Positions 10,922 through 21,321 of a stretch of DNA of 64,000 nucleotides are shown here, in pieces; within the stretch, counting starts at the first letter, position 1, and each line of letters opens with the position of its first letter. Made by a program: the position numbers and the translations under genes. The stretch lies in NCBI GenBank assembly GCA_022826345.1, contig JAJDVB010000141.1, positions 49,252-113,251 of the forward strand, read 5' to 3'. The notes under the pieces are model-generated. The model saw only the letters and a program-made list of their open reading frames with translations, ran no database searches and was not told where the DNA came from. The DNA comes from Alphaproteobacteria bacterium (GTDB lineage Bacteria; Pseudomonadota; Alphaproteobacteria; UBA828).

Positions 10922-12337
10922 CTAGTGAAATTCGACGTAGCGGTAGTCGAGGGGTTGGCCGTGGATGCCGCGCTTCGGCGGGGCGATCCAGCCGGCCATC
11001 GCGCCGGGCTCGCTTACCGGGTGCATCAGGGATTCGACGAAGGCGCGGTCGGCTGCGCTCGGCAGCCACGCGTCCCGCTTCGCTGCCCAGGCCGCCTCGT
11101 CGACGAGCGTGCCGTCCGGGGCCGCGTGGATGCCGGCGAAGGCGCCGATGTTGCGGTGGAAGGCCCGGTGCGGCAGGCGCAGCTCGAAGTCGATGTCGAA
11201 TGAGCGGATCACCTTGTTGAAGCGGTTGAGGCCGCGCTGGCTGTCCTCGACGTAGGAATCGCGCAGGGTCTCGTTCATCGCCTTGAGCGCCGTCACCTCC
11301 TTGGACCCCACCTTGCCGCTCTCCATGGCGGGCACGGTGACGGTATGCTCCGCGAGCACGTGGTCGTCGTCGATTTTCGTCTCCTGATATCGGCCCTTCA
11401 GCCCCATCGAATAGTAGTTGGCGGCGTTGGTGGATTCCTCAGCGCCAAACAGATCGAGGCAGATCGAATAGTGGAGGTTGACCCACTTCTGCAGCAGCGC
11501 GAGCGGCACGGCGCCATGGGGGCCGACATCGTCGGTGTCGTGCTCGCGCATCTTCTCGCAGGTGCGCTGGACGATGCGCATGACACCGGATTCGCCCACG
11601 AACATGTGGTGCGCTTCCTCGGTCAGCATGAAGCGGCAGGTGCGGGACAGCGGATCGAAGCCCGATTCCGCCAGTGCACAGAGCTGGAACTTGCCGTCGC
11701 GGTCCTGGAAGAAGGTGTACATGAAGAACGAGAGCCAGTCGTCCGTGGGCTCGTTGAAGGCTTCCAGCGTGCGTGGCTTGTCGGCATCGCCCGCGTGGCG
11801 GGCCAGCAATTCCTCGGCCTCCTCGCGCCCGTCGCGGCCGAAGAAGGCGTGCAGCAGATAGACCATCGCCCAGAGGTGGCGGCCTTCCTCCACGTTGACC
11901 TGGTAGAGATTGCGCAGGTCGTAAAGCGAGGGCGCGCTGAGGCCGAGCCGGCACTGCTGCTCCACCGAGGCAGGCTCGGTATCGCCCTGAATGACGATGA
12001 GGCGGCGCAGCTCCGCGCGGTACTCGCCGGGCAGCTCCTGCCACGCGGGCTCGCCCTTGTGGATGCCGAAGTTGATGCGTCGGTCGGGCTCAGGCTCGGC
12101 CAGGAAGATGCCCCAGCGGTAGTCTGGCATCTTGACGTGGCCGAAATGCGCCCAGCCATCCGTGTCGACGCCGATGGCGGTGCGCAAGTAGACGTCGTGC
12201 TGCAGCGCGCCGACGGGGCCGAGCTCGCGCCACCAGTCGAGATAGGCCGGCTGCCAGCGCTCCAGCGCGCGCAGCAGGCGGCGGTCGTCGGCGAGGTTCA
12301 CGTTGTTGGGGATGCGTTCGTTGTAGTCGGCCTGCAT
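10922..12337 (-). CDS. boxB: benzoyl-CoA 2,3-epoxidase oxygenase subunit BoxB
   Basis: A 471-residue soluble diiron oxygenase that epoxidises benzoyl-CoA to 2,3-epoxybenzoyl-CoA in the aerobic benzoyl-CoA (box) pathway. Diiron ligand motifs are visible: EQQCRLG, NVEEGRHLWAMVY and LTEEAHHMFVGE. The C-terminus GIHGQPLDYRYVEFH is family-typical. Length is normal. The ATG has a GGGGAGAG site. It follows boxC by 20 bases. The reductase subunit BoxA is not in the window. Confidence 0.95.
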   Translation of the reverse strand: MQADYNERIPNNVNLADDRRLLRALERWQPAYLDWWRELGPVGALQHDVYLRTAIGVDTDGWAHFGHVKMPDYRWGIFLAEPEPDRRINFGIHKGEPAWQELPGEYRAELRRLIVIQGDTEPASVEQQCRLGLSAPSLYDLRNLYQVNVEEGRHLWAMVYLLHAFFGRDGREEAEELLARHAGDADKPRTLEAFNEPTDDWLSFFMYTFFQDRDGKFQLCALAESGFDPLSRTCRFMLTEEAHHMFVGESGVMRIVQRTCEKMREHDTDDVGPHGAVPLALLQKWVNLHYSICLDLFGAEESTNAANYYSMGLKGRYQETKIDDDHVLAEHTVTVPAMESGKVGSKEVTALKAMNETLRDSYVEDSQRGLNRFNKVIRSFDIDFELRLPHRAFHRNIGAFAGIHAAPDGTLVDEAAWAAKRDAWLPSAADRAFVESLMHPVSEPGAMAGWIAPPKRGIHGQPLDYRYVEFH

Positions 12338-12357
12338 CGGGCTGGTCTCTCCCCGCG

Positions 12358-14007
12358 CTAGACGCGGTTGCGGTCGAAGGTCGGCTGCACGCCCGACCCG
12401 TAGAGCTTGAGGGCGCCGTCGGGGCCCACGGTGTTGGGGCGCTGGAAAATCCAGTTCTGCCAGGCCGAGAGCCGGCCGAAGATCTTGGTCTCCAGGGTTT
12501 CCGGCCCGGCGAAGCGGAGCGACGCCTCCATGCCGCTCAGCGCATCGGGCGAGAACGCCGCGCGCGCCTCGATGGCGATGCGCACCTCGTCCTCCCAGTC
12601 GATGTCATCGGGGATGAAGGTGACGAGCCCCAATGCCTCCGCCATCCCGGCGTCGAGGTCGGCGCCCACGGTGCCGTGCGCTGCCGCGAGCGCTTCATCA
12701 TCGTCGAGGAAGCGGCTGGCAAGGCGCGAGAGCCCGTTCGCCATCGGCAGCGGGCCGGCGTTCATCGCTGTGAGTCGCACCGTCGCCGGCGCCTCGTTCG
12801 AGCCCTCAAAGGTGCCGTCGAGCATGAAGCTCCTGTCGGCCGCGAGCGCGAGCTCCAGCAACGTGCCGGTGAAGCAGGAGCCCGGCTCGATCAGCGCGAC
12901 CAGGCTCCTCGCGCTCACGTCGAGACGCTTCAGGGTGCGCTTGAGGTAGAGGGTGATCTCGCGCACCAGCCAGTCGCCGGCGTTGGCCGCGAGCGCGGCA
13001 TCCGCTGCCGCGACGTGCGCCGCTGCTCCCGTCGTCTTGAGCACCCAGGTGCCGAGCGCCGGCTCGTTGAAGCGCAGGTGCAGGATCGCATCGTCGAGCT
13101 CGCGCGCAAACGCCAGCGGCCAGAAGTTGGCGCCGGCGGCGTGGATCGCGGCGGGCTCGGCAGGCGGCGGCGCATCCGGCGCGCTCACCGTGAGCGTCGC
13201 CGTGCCGCCGGCACGGTCGAGCGCTACCTGGACATGCCGGTAGGCGACAGCATCGTCGGTCAGCGTGCGCTTCAGCGGCGGCAGCACGATGCCGCGTGCA
13301 TCGGCCGGCCGATCCGATGCCTCCGCCAAGGCTGCGGCGCGGGCCGCGACGGCATCGTCGAGGCGTGAGCGCGGCACCAGCTCGTCCACCAGCTTCCAGT
13401 CCAGCGCGCGGCGTCCGCGCACGCCTTCGCCCGTGGTGCAGAAATAATCAGCGCGGTCGCGGCGCACGCATCGCTTGTCGACGACGCGGGTGAGCCCGCC
13501 GGTGCCCGGCAGCACCGCGAGCAGTGGGACCTCGGGCAGCGACACAGCGGTAGAACCGTCGTCCACCAGGACGATGTGATCGGTCGCGAGCGCGAGCTCG
13601 TAGCCGCCGCCCGCCGCCGTGCCGGCGATCACGGTCATCCAACGCTGGCCCGCGTTGGCCGAAGCGTCCTCGATGGCGTTCCGGGTCTCGTTGGTGAACT
13701 TGCAGAAGTTGACCTTATCGATGTGCGACGAGCGCGAGAGCATCGGGATGTTCGCGCCGGCGGAGAACACGCGCTCCTTCGCCGAGGTCAGCACCACCGC
13801 GCGCACCTGCGGATGCTCGAAGCGTAGCCGCTGGACGGCATCCGCGAGCTCGATATCGACGCCGAGATCGTAGGAGTTGAGCTTCAGCGCATAGTCGCCG
13901 GCGATGCCGCCGTTCTCGTCCACGTCGAGCGCAAGCGTGGCGATGGCGCCGTCGATGGCGAGGCGCCAGTGGCGGTACTCGTCGGGGTGGGTCCGGAAGT
14001 CGATCAT
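12358..14007 (-). CDS. boxC: benzoyl-CoA-dihydrodiol lyase (2,3-epoxybenzoyl-CoA dihydrolase) BoxC
   Basis: A 549-residue protein with two crotonase-like halves. It opens IDFRTHPDEYRHWRLAIDG, with the first crotonase segment FSAGANIPML and the loop AGTAAGGGYELALATD. The C-terminus includes FGRLSAWQNWIFQRPN, a hallmark of BoxC. It opens the ring of epoxybenzoyl-CoA with two waters, giving 3,4-dehydroadipyl-CoA semialdehyde and formate. It is the gene just before boxB, with the same orientation, so the two steps are coexpressed. Confidence 0.95.
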   Translation of the reverse strand: MIDFRTHPDEYRHWRLAIDGAIATLALDVDENGGIAGDYALKLNSYDLGVDIELADAVQRLRFEHPQVRAVVLTSAKERVFSAGANIPMLSRSSHIDKVNFCKFTNETRNAIEDASANAGQRWMTVIAGTAAGGGYELALATDHIVLVDDGSTAVSLPEVPLLAVLPGTGGLTRVVDKRCVRRDRADYFCTTGEGVRGRRALDWKLVDELVPRSRLDDAVAARAAALAEASDRPADARGIVLPPLKRTLTDDAVAYRHVQVALDRAGGTATLTVSAPDAPPPAEPAAIHAAGANFWPLAFARELDDAILHLRFNEPALGTWVLKTTGAAAHVAAADAALAANAGDWLVREITLYLKRTLKRLDVSARSLVALIEPGSCFTGTLLELALAADRSFMLDGTFEGSNEAPATVRLTAMNAGPLPMANGLSRLASRFLDDDEALAAAHGTVGADLDAGMAEALGLVTFIPDDIDWEDEVRIAIEARAAFSPDALSGMEASLRFAGPETLETKIFGRLSAWQNWIFQRPNTVGPDGALKLYGSGVQPTFDRNRV

Positions 14008-14117
14008 CGTCCCCGCCGTCTATCGGGCAGCGGCCATCGCGTCCCGACACCGATTGTGCCTTGCGGACTATATGGCGGGCCGCTCTCCGCCATCTACGGG
14101 AATCTTCCCGGCGATCG

Positions 14118-15434
<1,317 letters not shown>

Positions 15435-15579
15435 GGCATCCCTCTTGCGGTGCCGCACCATAGCGCATCCCGCGCCGACGGCATCGCCTGCGTTGACACG
15501 CCCGCGCCCTCAGCGGATAGTCCGGCGCCTGTCGAAGGGGTGCCCGCACCGGCCGCCCGCATCCGTCAGGCACCTGCCC

Positions 15580-16482
15580 ATGTCTCCATCGAATGTCTCA
15601 ACCGACGGTGCCGAGCGTTCCCAGGACCCGGCAACCGTGATTGCCTTCCAGGGGGCGCCGGGCGCCTTCTCCGAGGCCGCTTGCATGGCCCGCTATCCGG
15701 CGATGACCACGCTTCCCTGCAAGACCTTCAGCGATACCTTCGCTGCCGTGACCCAGGGTCACGCCGGCCTCGCCATGATCCCGATCGAGAACTCGGCGGC
15801 GGGCCGCGTGGCCGACATTCACCAGCTCCTGCCTGAATCCAACCTCCACATCGTCGAGGAACACTTCGAGCGCGTGCGCCACAACCTCCTTGCCTGCCCC
15901 GGCGCCGACCCGTCGAAGCTCGAGACCGTGCGCTCGCACGTGCACGCGCTCTCCCAATGCCGCAAGCTCATCGCGCGGCGCGGTCTCGTGCCGATCGTGC
16001 ACGCCGATACGGCAGGCGCTGCCGCCGAGGTGGCGACGACGGGCGACCCGACCAGGGCCGCGATCGCCTCCCAGCTCGCCGCCGAGACCTATGGGCTGGC
16101 CATCGTCGAGGCGAACATCGAGGACGACGCCCACAACACGACGCGCTTCGTGGTGTTGTCGCGGCAGCCGGCCGAACCCGGCGCGGACGCCGGGCCAGTG
16201 ATCACCTCCTTCATGTTCCAGTGCCGCAACGTGCCGGCGGCGCTCTACAAGTGCCTCGGCGGCTTCGCCACCAACGGCGTGAACATGACCAAGCTGGAAA
16301 GCTACATGGTTGACGGCAGCTTTTCGGCGACGGTCTTCTTCGCCGAGGTCGAGGGGCATCCGTCCGAAACCGGATTGGCGCGCGCCCTGAGCGAGCTTGA
16401 CTACTTCTCGCGCGAGGTGCGGATCATGGGCGTCTACCCGGCCCACCCCTACCGCCGCGAGGCCGTCGCCAACAGGCGCTGA
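15580..16482 (+). CDS. pheA: prephenate dehydratase
   Basis: A 300-residue enzyme that decarboxylates and dehydrates prephenate to phenylpyruvate for phenylalanine synthesis. The catalytic domain starts IAFQGAPGAFSEAA, and has IPIENSAAGRVADIH and the conserved NTTRFVVL. A C-terminal ACT domain (FMFQCRNVPAALYKCLGGFA, then LESYMVDGSFSATVFF) should give feedback control by phenylalanine. There is no chorismate mutase domain. The frame is open upstream; the ATG was chosen by domain length. Confidence 0.94.
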   Translation: MSPSNVSTDGAERSQDPATVIAFQGAPGAFSEAACMARYPAMTTLPCKTFSDTFAAVTQGHAGLAMIPIENSAAGRVADIHQLLPESNLHIVEEHFERVRHNLLACPGADPSKLETVRSHVHALSQCRKLIARRGLVPIVHADTAGAAAEVATTGDPTRAAIASQLAAETYGLAIVEANIEDDAHNTTRFVVLSRQPAEPGADAGPVITSFMFQCRNVPAALYKCLGGFATNGVNMTKLESYMVDGSFSATVFFAEVEGHPSETGLARALSELDYFSREVRIMGVYPAHPYRREAVANRR

Positions 16483-16521
16483 CCGGGGCGCCCAGCAGAG
16501 GGATACCGGAGCCAAGCCGAC

Positions 16522-16788
16522 ATGCACGATCCCGCCCTGACGCCGCTACGCTGGACCTTTTCCTGGCCCGTGATCCGCAACTCGCTGATCGTCGGCGCGA
16601 TCGTTGGGACGGTGCTCAACATGATCAACCAGGGCGACCACATCACAGGCGACGGTGCGATCAACTGGTTCAAGCTCGGGCTGACCTATTGCGTACCGTT
16701 CTGCGTCGCCACCTATGGCGCCTTCGCCGCAGCGCGGCTATTCGCGAAGCAGATGCGCGCGAAGAGGGAGGGTAGCGGCGCCAACTGA
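16522..16788 (+). CDS. nrtS: NrtS-like nitrate/nitrite transporter
   Basis: An 88-residue membrane protein with two predicted helices (NSLIVGAIVGTVLNMINQGD and FKLGLTYCVPFCVATYGAF). The sequence VGTVLNMINQGD together with INWFKLGLTYCVPFCVATYGA is the signature of NrtS, a very small nitrate/nitrite transporter family first described in marine bacteria. It has a basic C-terminal tail. It lies 39 bases after pheA. No nitrate reductase or assimilation gene is in the window. Confidence 0.78.
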   Translation: MHDPALTPLRWTFSWPVIRNSLIVGAIVGTVLNMINQGDHITGDGAINWFKLGLTYCVPFCVATYGAFAAARLFAKQMRAKREGSGAN

Positions 16789-16801
16789 TGCGGGCGCGCG
16801 C

Positions 16802-17572
16802 TTACTCCCAGCGCGGATCGCGGCCTTCCCGGTAGGCCTCCATGGCCTCGGCGAAGTCCGGCGCGGCCACGGCGTTGCCTTGCAGCACCAGATACTTGTG
16901 GAAGAAGGCCTCCCACCCGAGGTCGAAACAGTCCAGCAGCATCTGCTTGGAGGCCCGGCACCCGGCCGAGTTGGTACTGGCGTACTCGCTGAGCAAGGCT
17001 TCGAACTCGTCGAAGGCCGTGTCCTCGTCGACCAGGTGATCCACCATGCCGATGCGCTCGGCCTCGGTGCCGTCGATCATGTTGCCCCGGATAATCAACG
17101 ACTTGGCGCGGCCGAGCCCGACGTAGCGCGCAAGGCGGAAGGTGCCTAAGCCGGGGATCAGCCCTTCCTTGATCGCCGGCAGGCCGAGCTGGGCCGAAGG
17201 CGTGCAGACGCGGATGTCGCAGGCCAGCGCCAGTTGCAGGCCGCCGCCGACGGCGTAGCCGTGAATCAGGCAGAGGACGAGCTTGTCCATCGTCTCGAAC
17301 ACCCGGAGCGCCCGGTCCCACATGTCGAAGTAGCTCGGCTCGATCTGCCCGACGGCCAGATCCTTGAGGTCGATTCCGGTGGAGAAAGCACGCCCCGAGC
17401 CGGTAATCGCCACCATGCGGACATCCTCGTCGGCGGCGAGGCGGCCCGCCGCGTCGAGCAGCTCGCGGGTGCCGGTCATGGCGAAGGCGTTGAGTCGTTC
17501 GGGCCGCGTCAACTCCATACGGACAAGCTGGCCTTCGCGCGAAAGCGTTATGGTCTCGTAGTCTGCGGTCAT
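16802..17572 (-). CDS. enoyl-CoA hydratase/isomerase-family protein with altered active site
   Basis: A 256-residue crotonase-fold protein. The oxyanion-hole segments are SGRAFSTGIDLK and HGYAVGGGLQLALACD. The two glutamates of true hydratases (E144 and E164 in the rat enzyme) align with Gln113 and Ala133 (LGLPAIKEGLIPG), so simple hydration is unlikely. Isomerase, hydrolase or decarboxylase activity on a CoA ester is possible. The ATG at 17572 follows AGGGG and fits the family better than one ten codons upstream. The gene stands alone and converges on nrtS. Confidence 0.88.
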   Translation of the reverse strand: MTADYETITLSREGQLVRMELTRPERLNAFAMTGTRELLDAAGRLAADEDVRMVAITGSGRAFSTGIDLKDLAVGQIEPSYFDMWDRALRVFETMDKLVLCLIHGYAVGGGLQLALACDIRVCTPSAQLGLPAIKEGLIPGLGTFRLARYVGLGRAKSLIIRGNMIDGTEAERIGMVDHLVDEDTAFDEFEALLSEYASTNSAGCRASKQMLLDCFDLGWEAFFHKYLVLQGNAVAAPDFAEAMEAYREGRDPRWE

Positions 17573-17712
17573 ATCGGGTGCCCCTGGAATCTGTGCTCGC
17601 AAGACTGCCCGCAGTTTAACCGATCAGCAGCGTGACGCGTGGTGGCGAGCCGTCTGTTCGTTCCCCTTCGCTGTAGCTATCGTATGCACCGGCACTCGAC
17701 GCGACGCGAGCA

Positions 17713-19008
17713 ATGCACAAGACCTCTGCGAGCCGGAGCTTGCACGAGCTCTACCGGGATGATCCCGATCAGGCCGATCGTCTGCTGTTCGGCCGTGTGA
17801 CCCATCCAGACCGACGCGGGTTCCTCAAAGGTGCGGGGCTTGCCGGCATGGCGGCGCTGGTCGGCGGCACCATCCCCTTCCACCGCACCATGCCCGCCCA
17901 CTTCATCCCCGTTGCGCTCGCCGACATGCCCGTCATTCAGGGCAAGGACGGCTTGGTCGTGCTCAACGAGCGGCCGCTGAGCGCGGAGACGCCGGCGCAC
18001 CTGCTCGACGATGCCATCACGCCGACCGAGAGGCATTTCGTCCGCAACAACGGCATCCCGCCCCAGACCGTGGATGCGTCCGCTTGGGCGCTCATCGTCG
18101 ATGGCCTGGTCGAGACCCCGCTCACGCTCGGCATCGGCGATCTGAAGCGCAGATTCGAAGTCGTCACCCGGGTGCTGACGTTGGAGTGCGCAGGCAACGG
18201 CCGCACCTTCTTCGAACCGCCGGCTGACGGTACGCAGTGGACCTATGGCGCCGTCGCCTGCTCGGAGTGGACCGGAGTCCGCCTCGCCGACGTGCTCAAG
18301 GCCGCCGGCGTCAGAGACACCGTCGTCTATACTGCGCACGAGGGCGCGGACACGCACCCCTCCGGCGCGGCGAGCGGACTCCCGATCTCGCGCGGCGTGC
18401 CGATCGCCAAAGCCATGGACCCCGACTCTCTCATCGCCTTTGCCCAGAACGGGCAACCGATCCACCCCATGAACGGCGCGCCGCTTCGCCTGATCGTCCC
18501 CGGATGGCCGGGGGCGTGCTCGCAGAAATGGCTCACGCGGGTCTGGCTGCGCGACCGGGTCCACGACGGAGCGAAGATGACCGGCACCTCCTACCGCGTG
18601 CCGGGCCGCCCGGTGGCGCCGGGCGAGCAGCTGGACGAGACAGACTTCACCATCATCGGGGCAATGCCGGTGAAGTCGCTGATTACGCATCCCGCTACCG
18701 GGCAAAGGTCCCCGGCGCGCGCACTGGACGTGCGCGGGCACGCCTGGGCTGGCGAGCGGACGGTCGATGCGGTCCATCTCTCCATCGATTTTGGCGCGAC
18801 CTGGACCCCCGCCACGCTCGACGAGCCGGTGAACGCCGGCGCCTGGCAGAACTGGCGCGCTGCGATCGAGTTTCCGGGGCCGGGATACTACGAGATCTGG
18901 GCGAGGGCGATGGATTCCGAGGGCATGAGCCAGCCCCACGCCGTCGCCTGGAATCCGAAGGGCTATCTCAACAACGCCATGCATCGGGTGGCCGTCACCG
19001 TCGCCTAG
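17713..19008 (+). CDS. sulfite oxidase-like molybdopterin oxidoreductase, Tat-exported
   Basis: A 431-residue enzyme with a twin-arginine signal (DRRGFLKGAGLAGMAALVGG), so it should be exported folded to the periplasm. The Mo-pterin domain contains the Mo-ligand cysteine in LTLECAGNGR, plus GAVACSEWTGVRLADVL and LRLIVPGWPGACSQKWL. A C-terminal Mo-co dimerisation domain follows (VDAVHLSIDFGATW). It resembles SorA-type sulfite dehydrogenases that oxidise sulfite to sulfate. No cytochrome partner gene (sorB) is adjacent, so the electron acceptor is unknown. Confidence 0.9.
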   Translation: MHKTSASRSLHELYRDDPDQADRLLFGRVTHPDRRGFLKGAGLAGMAALVGGTIPFHRTMPAHFIPVALADMPVIQGKDGLVVLNERPLSAETPAHLLDDAITPTERHFVRNNGIPPQTVDASAWALIVDGLVETPLTLGIGDLKRRFEVVTRVLTLECAGNGRTFFEPPADGTQWTYGAVACSEWTGVRLADVLKAAGVRDTVVYTAHEGADTHPSGAASGLPISRGVPIAKAMDPDSLIAFAQNGQPIHPMNGAPLRLIVPGWPGACSQKWLTRVWLRDRVHDGAKMTGTSYRVPGRPVAPGEQLDETDFTIIGAMPVKSLITHPATGQRSPARALDVRGHAWAGERTVDAVHLSIDFGATWTPATLDEPVNAGAWQNWRAAIEFPGPGYYEIWARAMDSEGMSQPHAVAWNPKGYLNNAMHRVAVTVA

Positions 19009-19095
19009 AGGCCGCCTCGCCGCCCGCTATATTCTTCCGGTGGCGGGCGAAATTGTGTTGCTCACGCGGGCCTGCCACCCCATGTCCGCATCGCC

Positions 19096-20346
19096 ATGAC
19101 CGCGACGCTTCGACAGCTCGCCGGGCTGTTGCTCGGCACGGCGATCCTCTTCACCGGCAACGGGCTGATCAACACGCTGCTGCCCGTGCGGGCCGAGATC
19201 GAGGCCTTCTCGACGCTCGAGATCGGCCTGCTCGGCACGGTCTACTTCGCGGGCTTCATCCTGGGCTGCCTTAACGTGCCCTTCGTGGTGCGCCGCGTCG
19301 GCCACATCAGGACCTTCGCGACGCTCTCCAGCATCATCGCCGCCACGGCGCTCGCCCACGTCTTCCTCATCGACCCGATCGCCTGGGGGGTGCTGCGTCT
19401 CTTCGTGGGTTTCGCCTTCGCCGGTCTCTACGTGGTGATCGAGAGCTGGCTGAACGACCGCGCCACCACCGCCAACCGCGGTGCAGTCATGTCCGCGTAC
19501 ACCTTCATCAGCCTCTGCGTGCTGATGGCAGGGCAATTCCTGCTGACGACGTATGACCCCGGCGGCTTCGAGCTGTTCGCGCTCATCGCCATCTTGATCG
19601 CCATCGCGCTGGTTCCCGTCTCGCTGACCAAGGCGCCGGAGCCGCCCCGGCCCGCGACCATCGGCCTCGACATCGCAGGGCTCTGGCGGCTCTCGCCGGT
19701 GGGATTCATCGGGTGCCTGAGCGTCGGCCTGGTCAACGGCTCGTTCTGGACCCTGGGACCGGTCTTCGCGAGCCGCAGCGGTCTCGACATCGACAATCTG
19801 GTCTACTTCATCGCGGGCGCGACGCTCGCAGGCGCCGTCGCGCAATGGCCACTCGGCCTGGTCTCCGACCGCGTTGACCGGCGCTTCGTGATTGTGGGAG
19901 CAACACTCTGCGCGGCGGCGAGTGGCGTGCTGCTGAGCACATGGGTCGAGCCATCGACCACGCTCCTCATCGGGCTCTCCGCTGCCTTTGGCGGCTTCGC
20001 CATGCCGCTCTACGCAGTGTCCGTGGCGCATGCGAACGACCACGCGGAGGACACGCGCTTCGTGGCGACCGCCGGCGGGCTCCTGCTGGTCTACGGGCTC
20101 GGCGCTTCGCTCGGCCCGCTGATCGCCTCGGCTCTGATGGGGTATTACGGCAGCGGCGGGCTGTTCATGTTCACGACCTCCGTCCACGCGGGGCTGGCGC
20201 TGTTCACCATCGTCCGCCTCGTGATGAGGCCCCGGCCGAAGCAGGACGATCGCGCCGGCTTCGTGGCGGTGCCGCGCACCTCGCCCACCCTCTACGAGCT
20301 GGACCCGCGTTCCGAGACGGAATCGGACGGCGACAAGTCGCCCTAA
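19096..20346 (+). CDS. MFS transporter (YcaD-like)
   Basis: A 416-residue transporter with about twelve hydrophobic helices. The N-terminal half has GLLGTVYFAGFILGC, followed by the A-like motif around VVRRVGHIRTFA, then FVGFAFAGLYVVIESWLND, typical of the YcaD branch. The central loop carries charged residues, and the C-terminus is a hydrophilic tail of about 45 residues. Substrate unknown. It follows the sulfite-oxidase-like gene by 87 bases and may be cotranscribed; sulfite or sulfate export is not supported by sequence alone. Confidence 0.88.
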   Translation: MTATLRQLAGLLLGTAILFTGNGLINTLLPVRAEIEAFSTLEIGLLGTVYFAGFILGCLNVPFVVRRVGHIRTFATLSSIIAATALAHVFLIDPIAWGVLRLFVGFAFAGLYVVIESWLNDRATTANRGAVMSAYTFISLCVLMAGQFLLTTYDPGGFELFALIAILIAIALVPVSLTKAPEPPRPATIGLDIAGLWRLSPVGFIGCLSVGLVNGSFWTLGPVFASRSGLDIDNLVYFIAGATLAGAVAQWPLGLVSDRVDRRFVIVGATLCAAASGVLLSTWVEPSTTLLIGLSAAFGGFAMPLYAVSVAHANDHAEDTRFVATAGGLLLVYGLGASLGPLIASALMGYYGSGGLFMFTTSVHAGLALFTIVRLVMRPRPKQDDRAGFVAVPRTSPTLYELDPRSETESDGDKSP

Positions 20347-20423
20347 TACGGGCATTCTTGCGCGCGATTCAGGCGGACGTCCCAGCGCGTCCCGGCCGAT
20401 CTCGCAAATCGTGAGGAGGCCTC

Positions 20424-21311
20424 TTGACCACGATCTTGGGTTCCGGGCCCGATCGCGGCCGCGTCACCGGCCGCCTCTGGGTGCTCTCGGCCGGGCTCTG
20501 CATGAGCCTCGGCGGGCCGATCATCCGGCTCGCCGACGAGAGCACGCCGTGGCAGTTCCTGTTCTACCGCTCCCTCGGGGCGGCGGCGGTAATCCTGATC
20601 TATTTCCTGGTCACCCGGCGCCCGGTGCTGGAGCTAGTCCGCAGTGCGGGCGTGAACGGCCTTGTGGGCGGTATCGGGCTTGCGGTCGCGTTCACCGGCT
20701 ACGTATGGGGCGTCATGCACTCGACGGTAGCGAACGCACTTTTCCTGATCAGCGCATCGCCTTTGGTTGCGGCCTTCCTCGGATGGATGGTGCTGCGCGA
20801 GCGGGTGGCGCGCTCGATGTGGTTCGCCATGTTCGGCGTGATCGCCGGGGTCACCATCATGATCGGCGAAGGCCTGGCGGAGGCCGACCTGCTGGGCGAC
20901 CTCGCGGCGCTCGCCTCGGCGGCGGGGTTCGCTGGCTTCTCGGTGGCCATCCGGCGCGGCCGGCACACCGACATGTCGCCGACGATCCTGATTGGTGCCG
21001 CGATCACCGCCGCATTCAGCGCGGTAATGGCGGCGGCCAGCGGCACCGGGCTCGCTGCACCAATCGTGGATGTGGGCCTCGCCACCATGTACGGGGTGCT
21101 GGTCATCGGCGCCGGCATCTTCATGCTGACCATCGGGGCAAAGAACGTGCCGGCGGCCGAGCTTCTGGTGCTGTCGCTGACCGAGGTGGTGTTCGCCTCG
21201 ATCTGGGTATGGCTCGCCTTCGGCGAGGTACCGAGCGTCCTCACCCTCGTCGGCGGGCTGATCATTCTCGGCAGCATTGGCGGCCAGGCCTTCGTCGGGA
21301 TGCGGCGATAG
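20424..21311 (+). CDS. EamA/DMT-superfamily transporter
   Basis: A 295-residue inner-membrane protein made of two EamA repeats, about ten helices. The repeats are visible as SLGGPIIRLADESTPWQFLFYRS and, in the second half, GVLVIGAGIFMLTIGAKNVPAAEL. Members export or import small metabolites. The start is TTG, placed behind a strong GAGGAGG at 20413-20419. No other ATG or GTG precedes the first helix. It converges on dinB with a ten-base gap. Confidence 0.9.
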   Translation: MTTILGSGPDRGRVTGRLWVLSAGLCMSLGGPIIRLADESTPWQFLFYRSLGAAAVILIYFLVTRRPVLELVRSAGVNGLVGGIGLAVAFTGYVWGVMHSTVANALFLISASPLVAAFLGWMVLRERVARSMWFAMFGVIAGVTIMIGEGLAEADLLGDLAALASAAGFAGFSVAIRRGRHTDMSPTILIGAAITAAFSAVMAAASGTGLAAPIVDVGLATMYGVLVIGAGIFMLTIGAKNVPAAELLVLSLTEVVFASIWVWLAFGEVPSVLTLVGGLIILGSIGGQAFVGMRR

Positions 21312-21321
21312 CCGCGCCCGC

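Noticed and set aside
12676..13368. Long plus-strand frames antisense to boxC, boxB and paaK
   Set aside because: They are typical high-GC mirror frames rich in Arg, His and Gly with no ribosome-binding site or recognisable domain.
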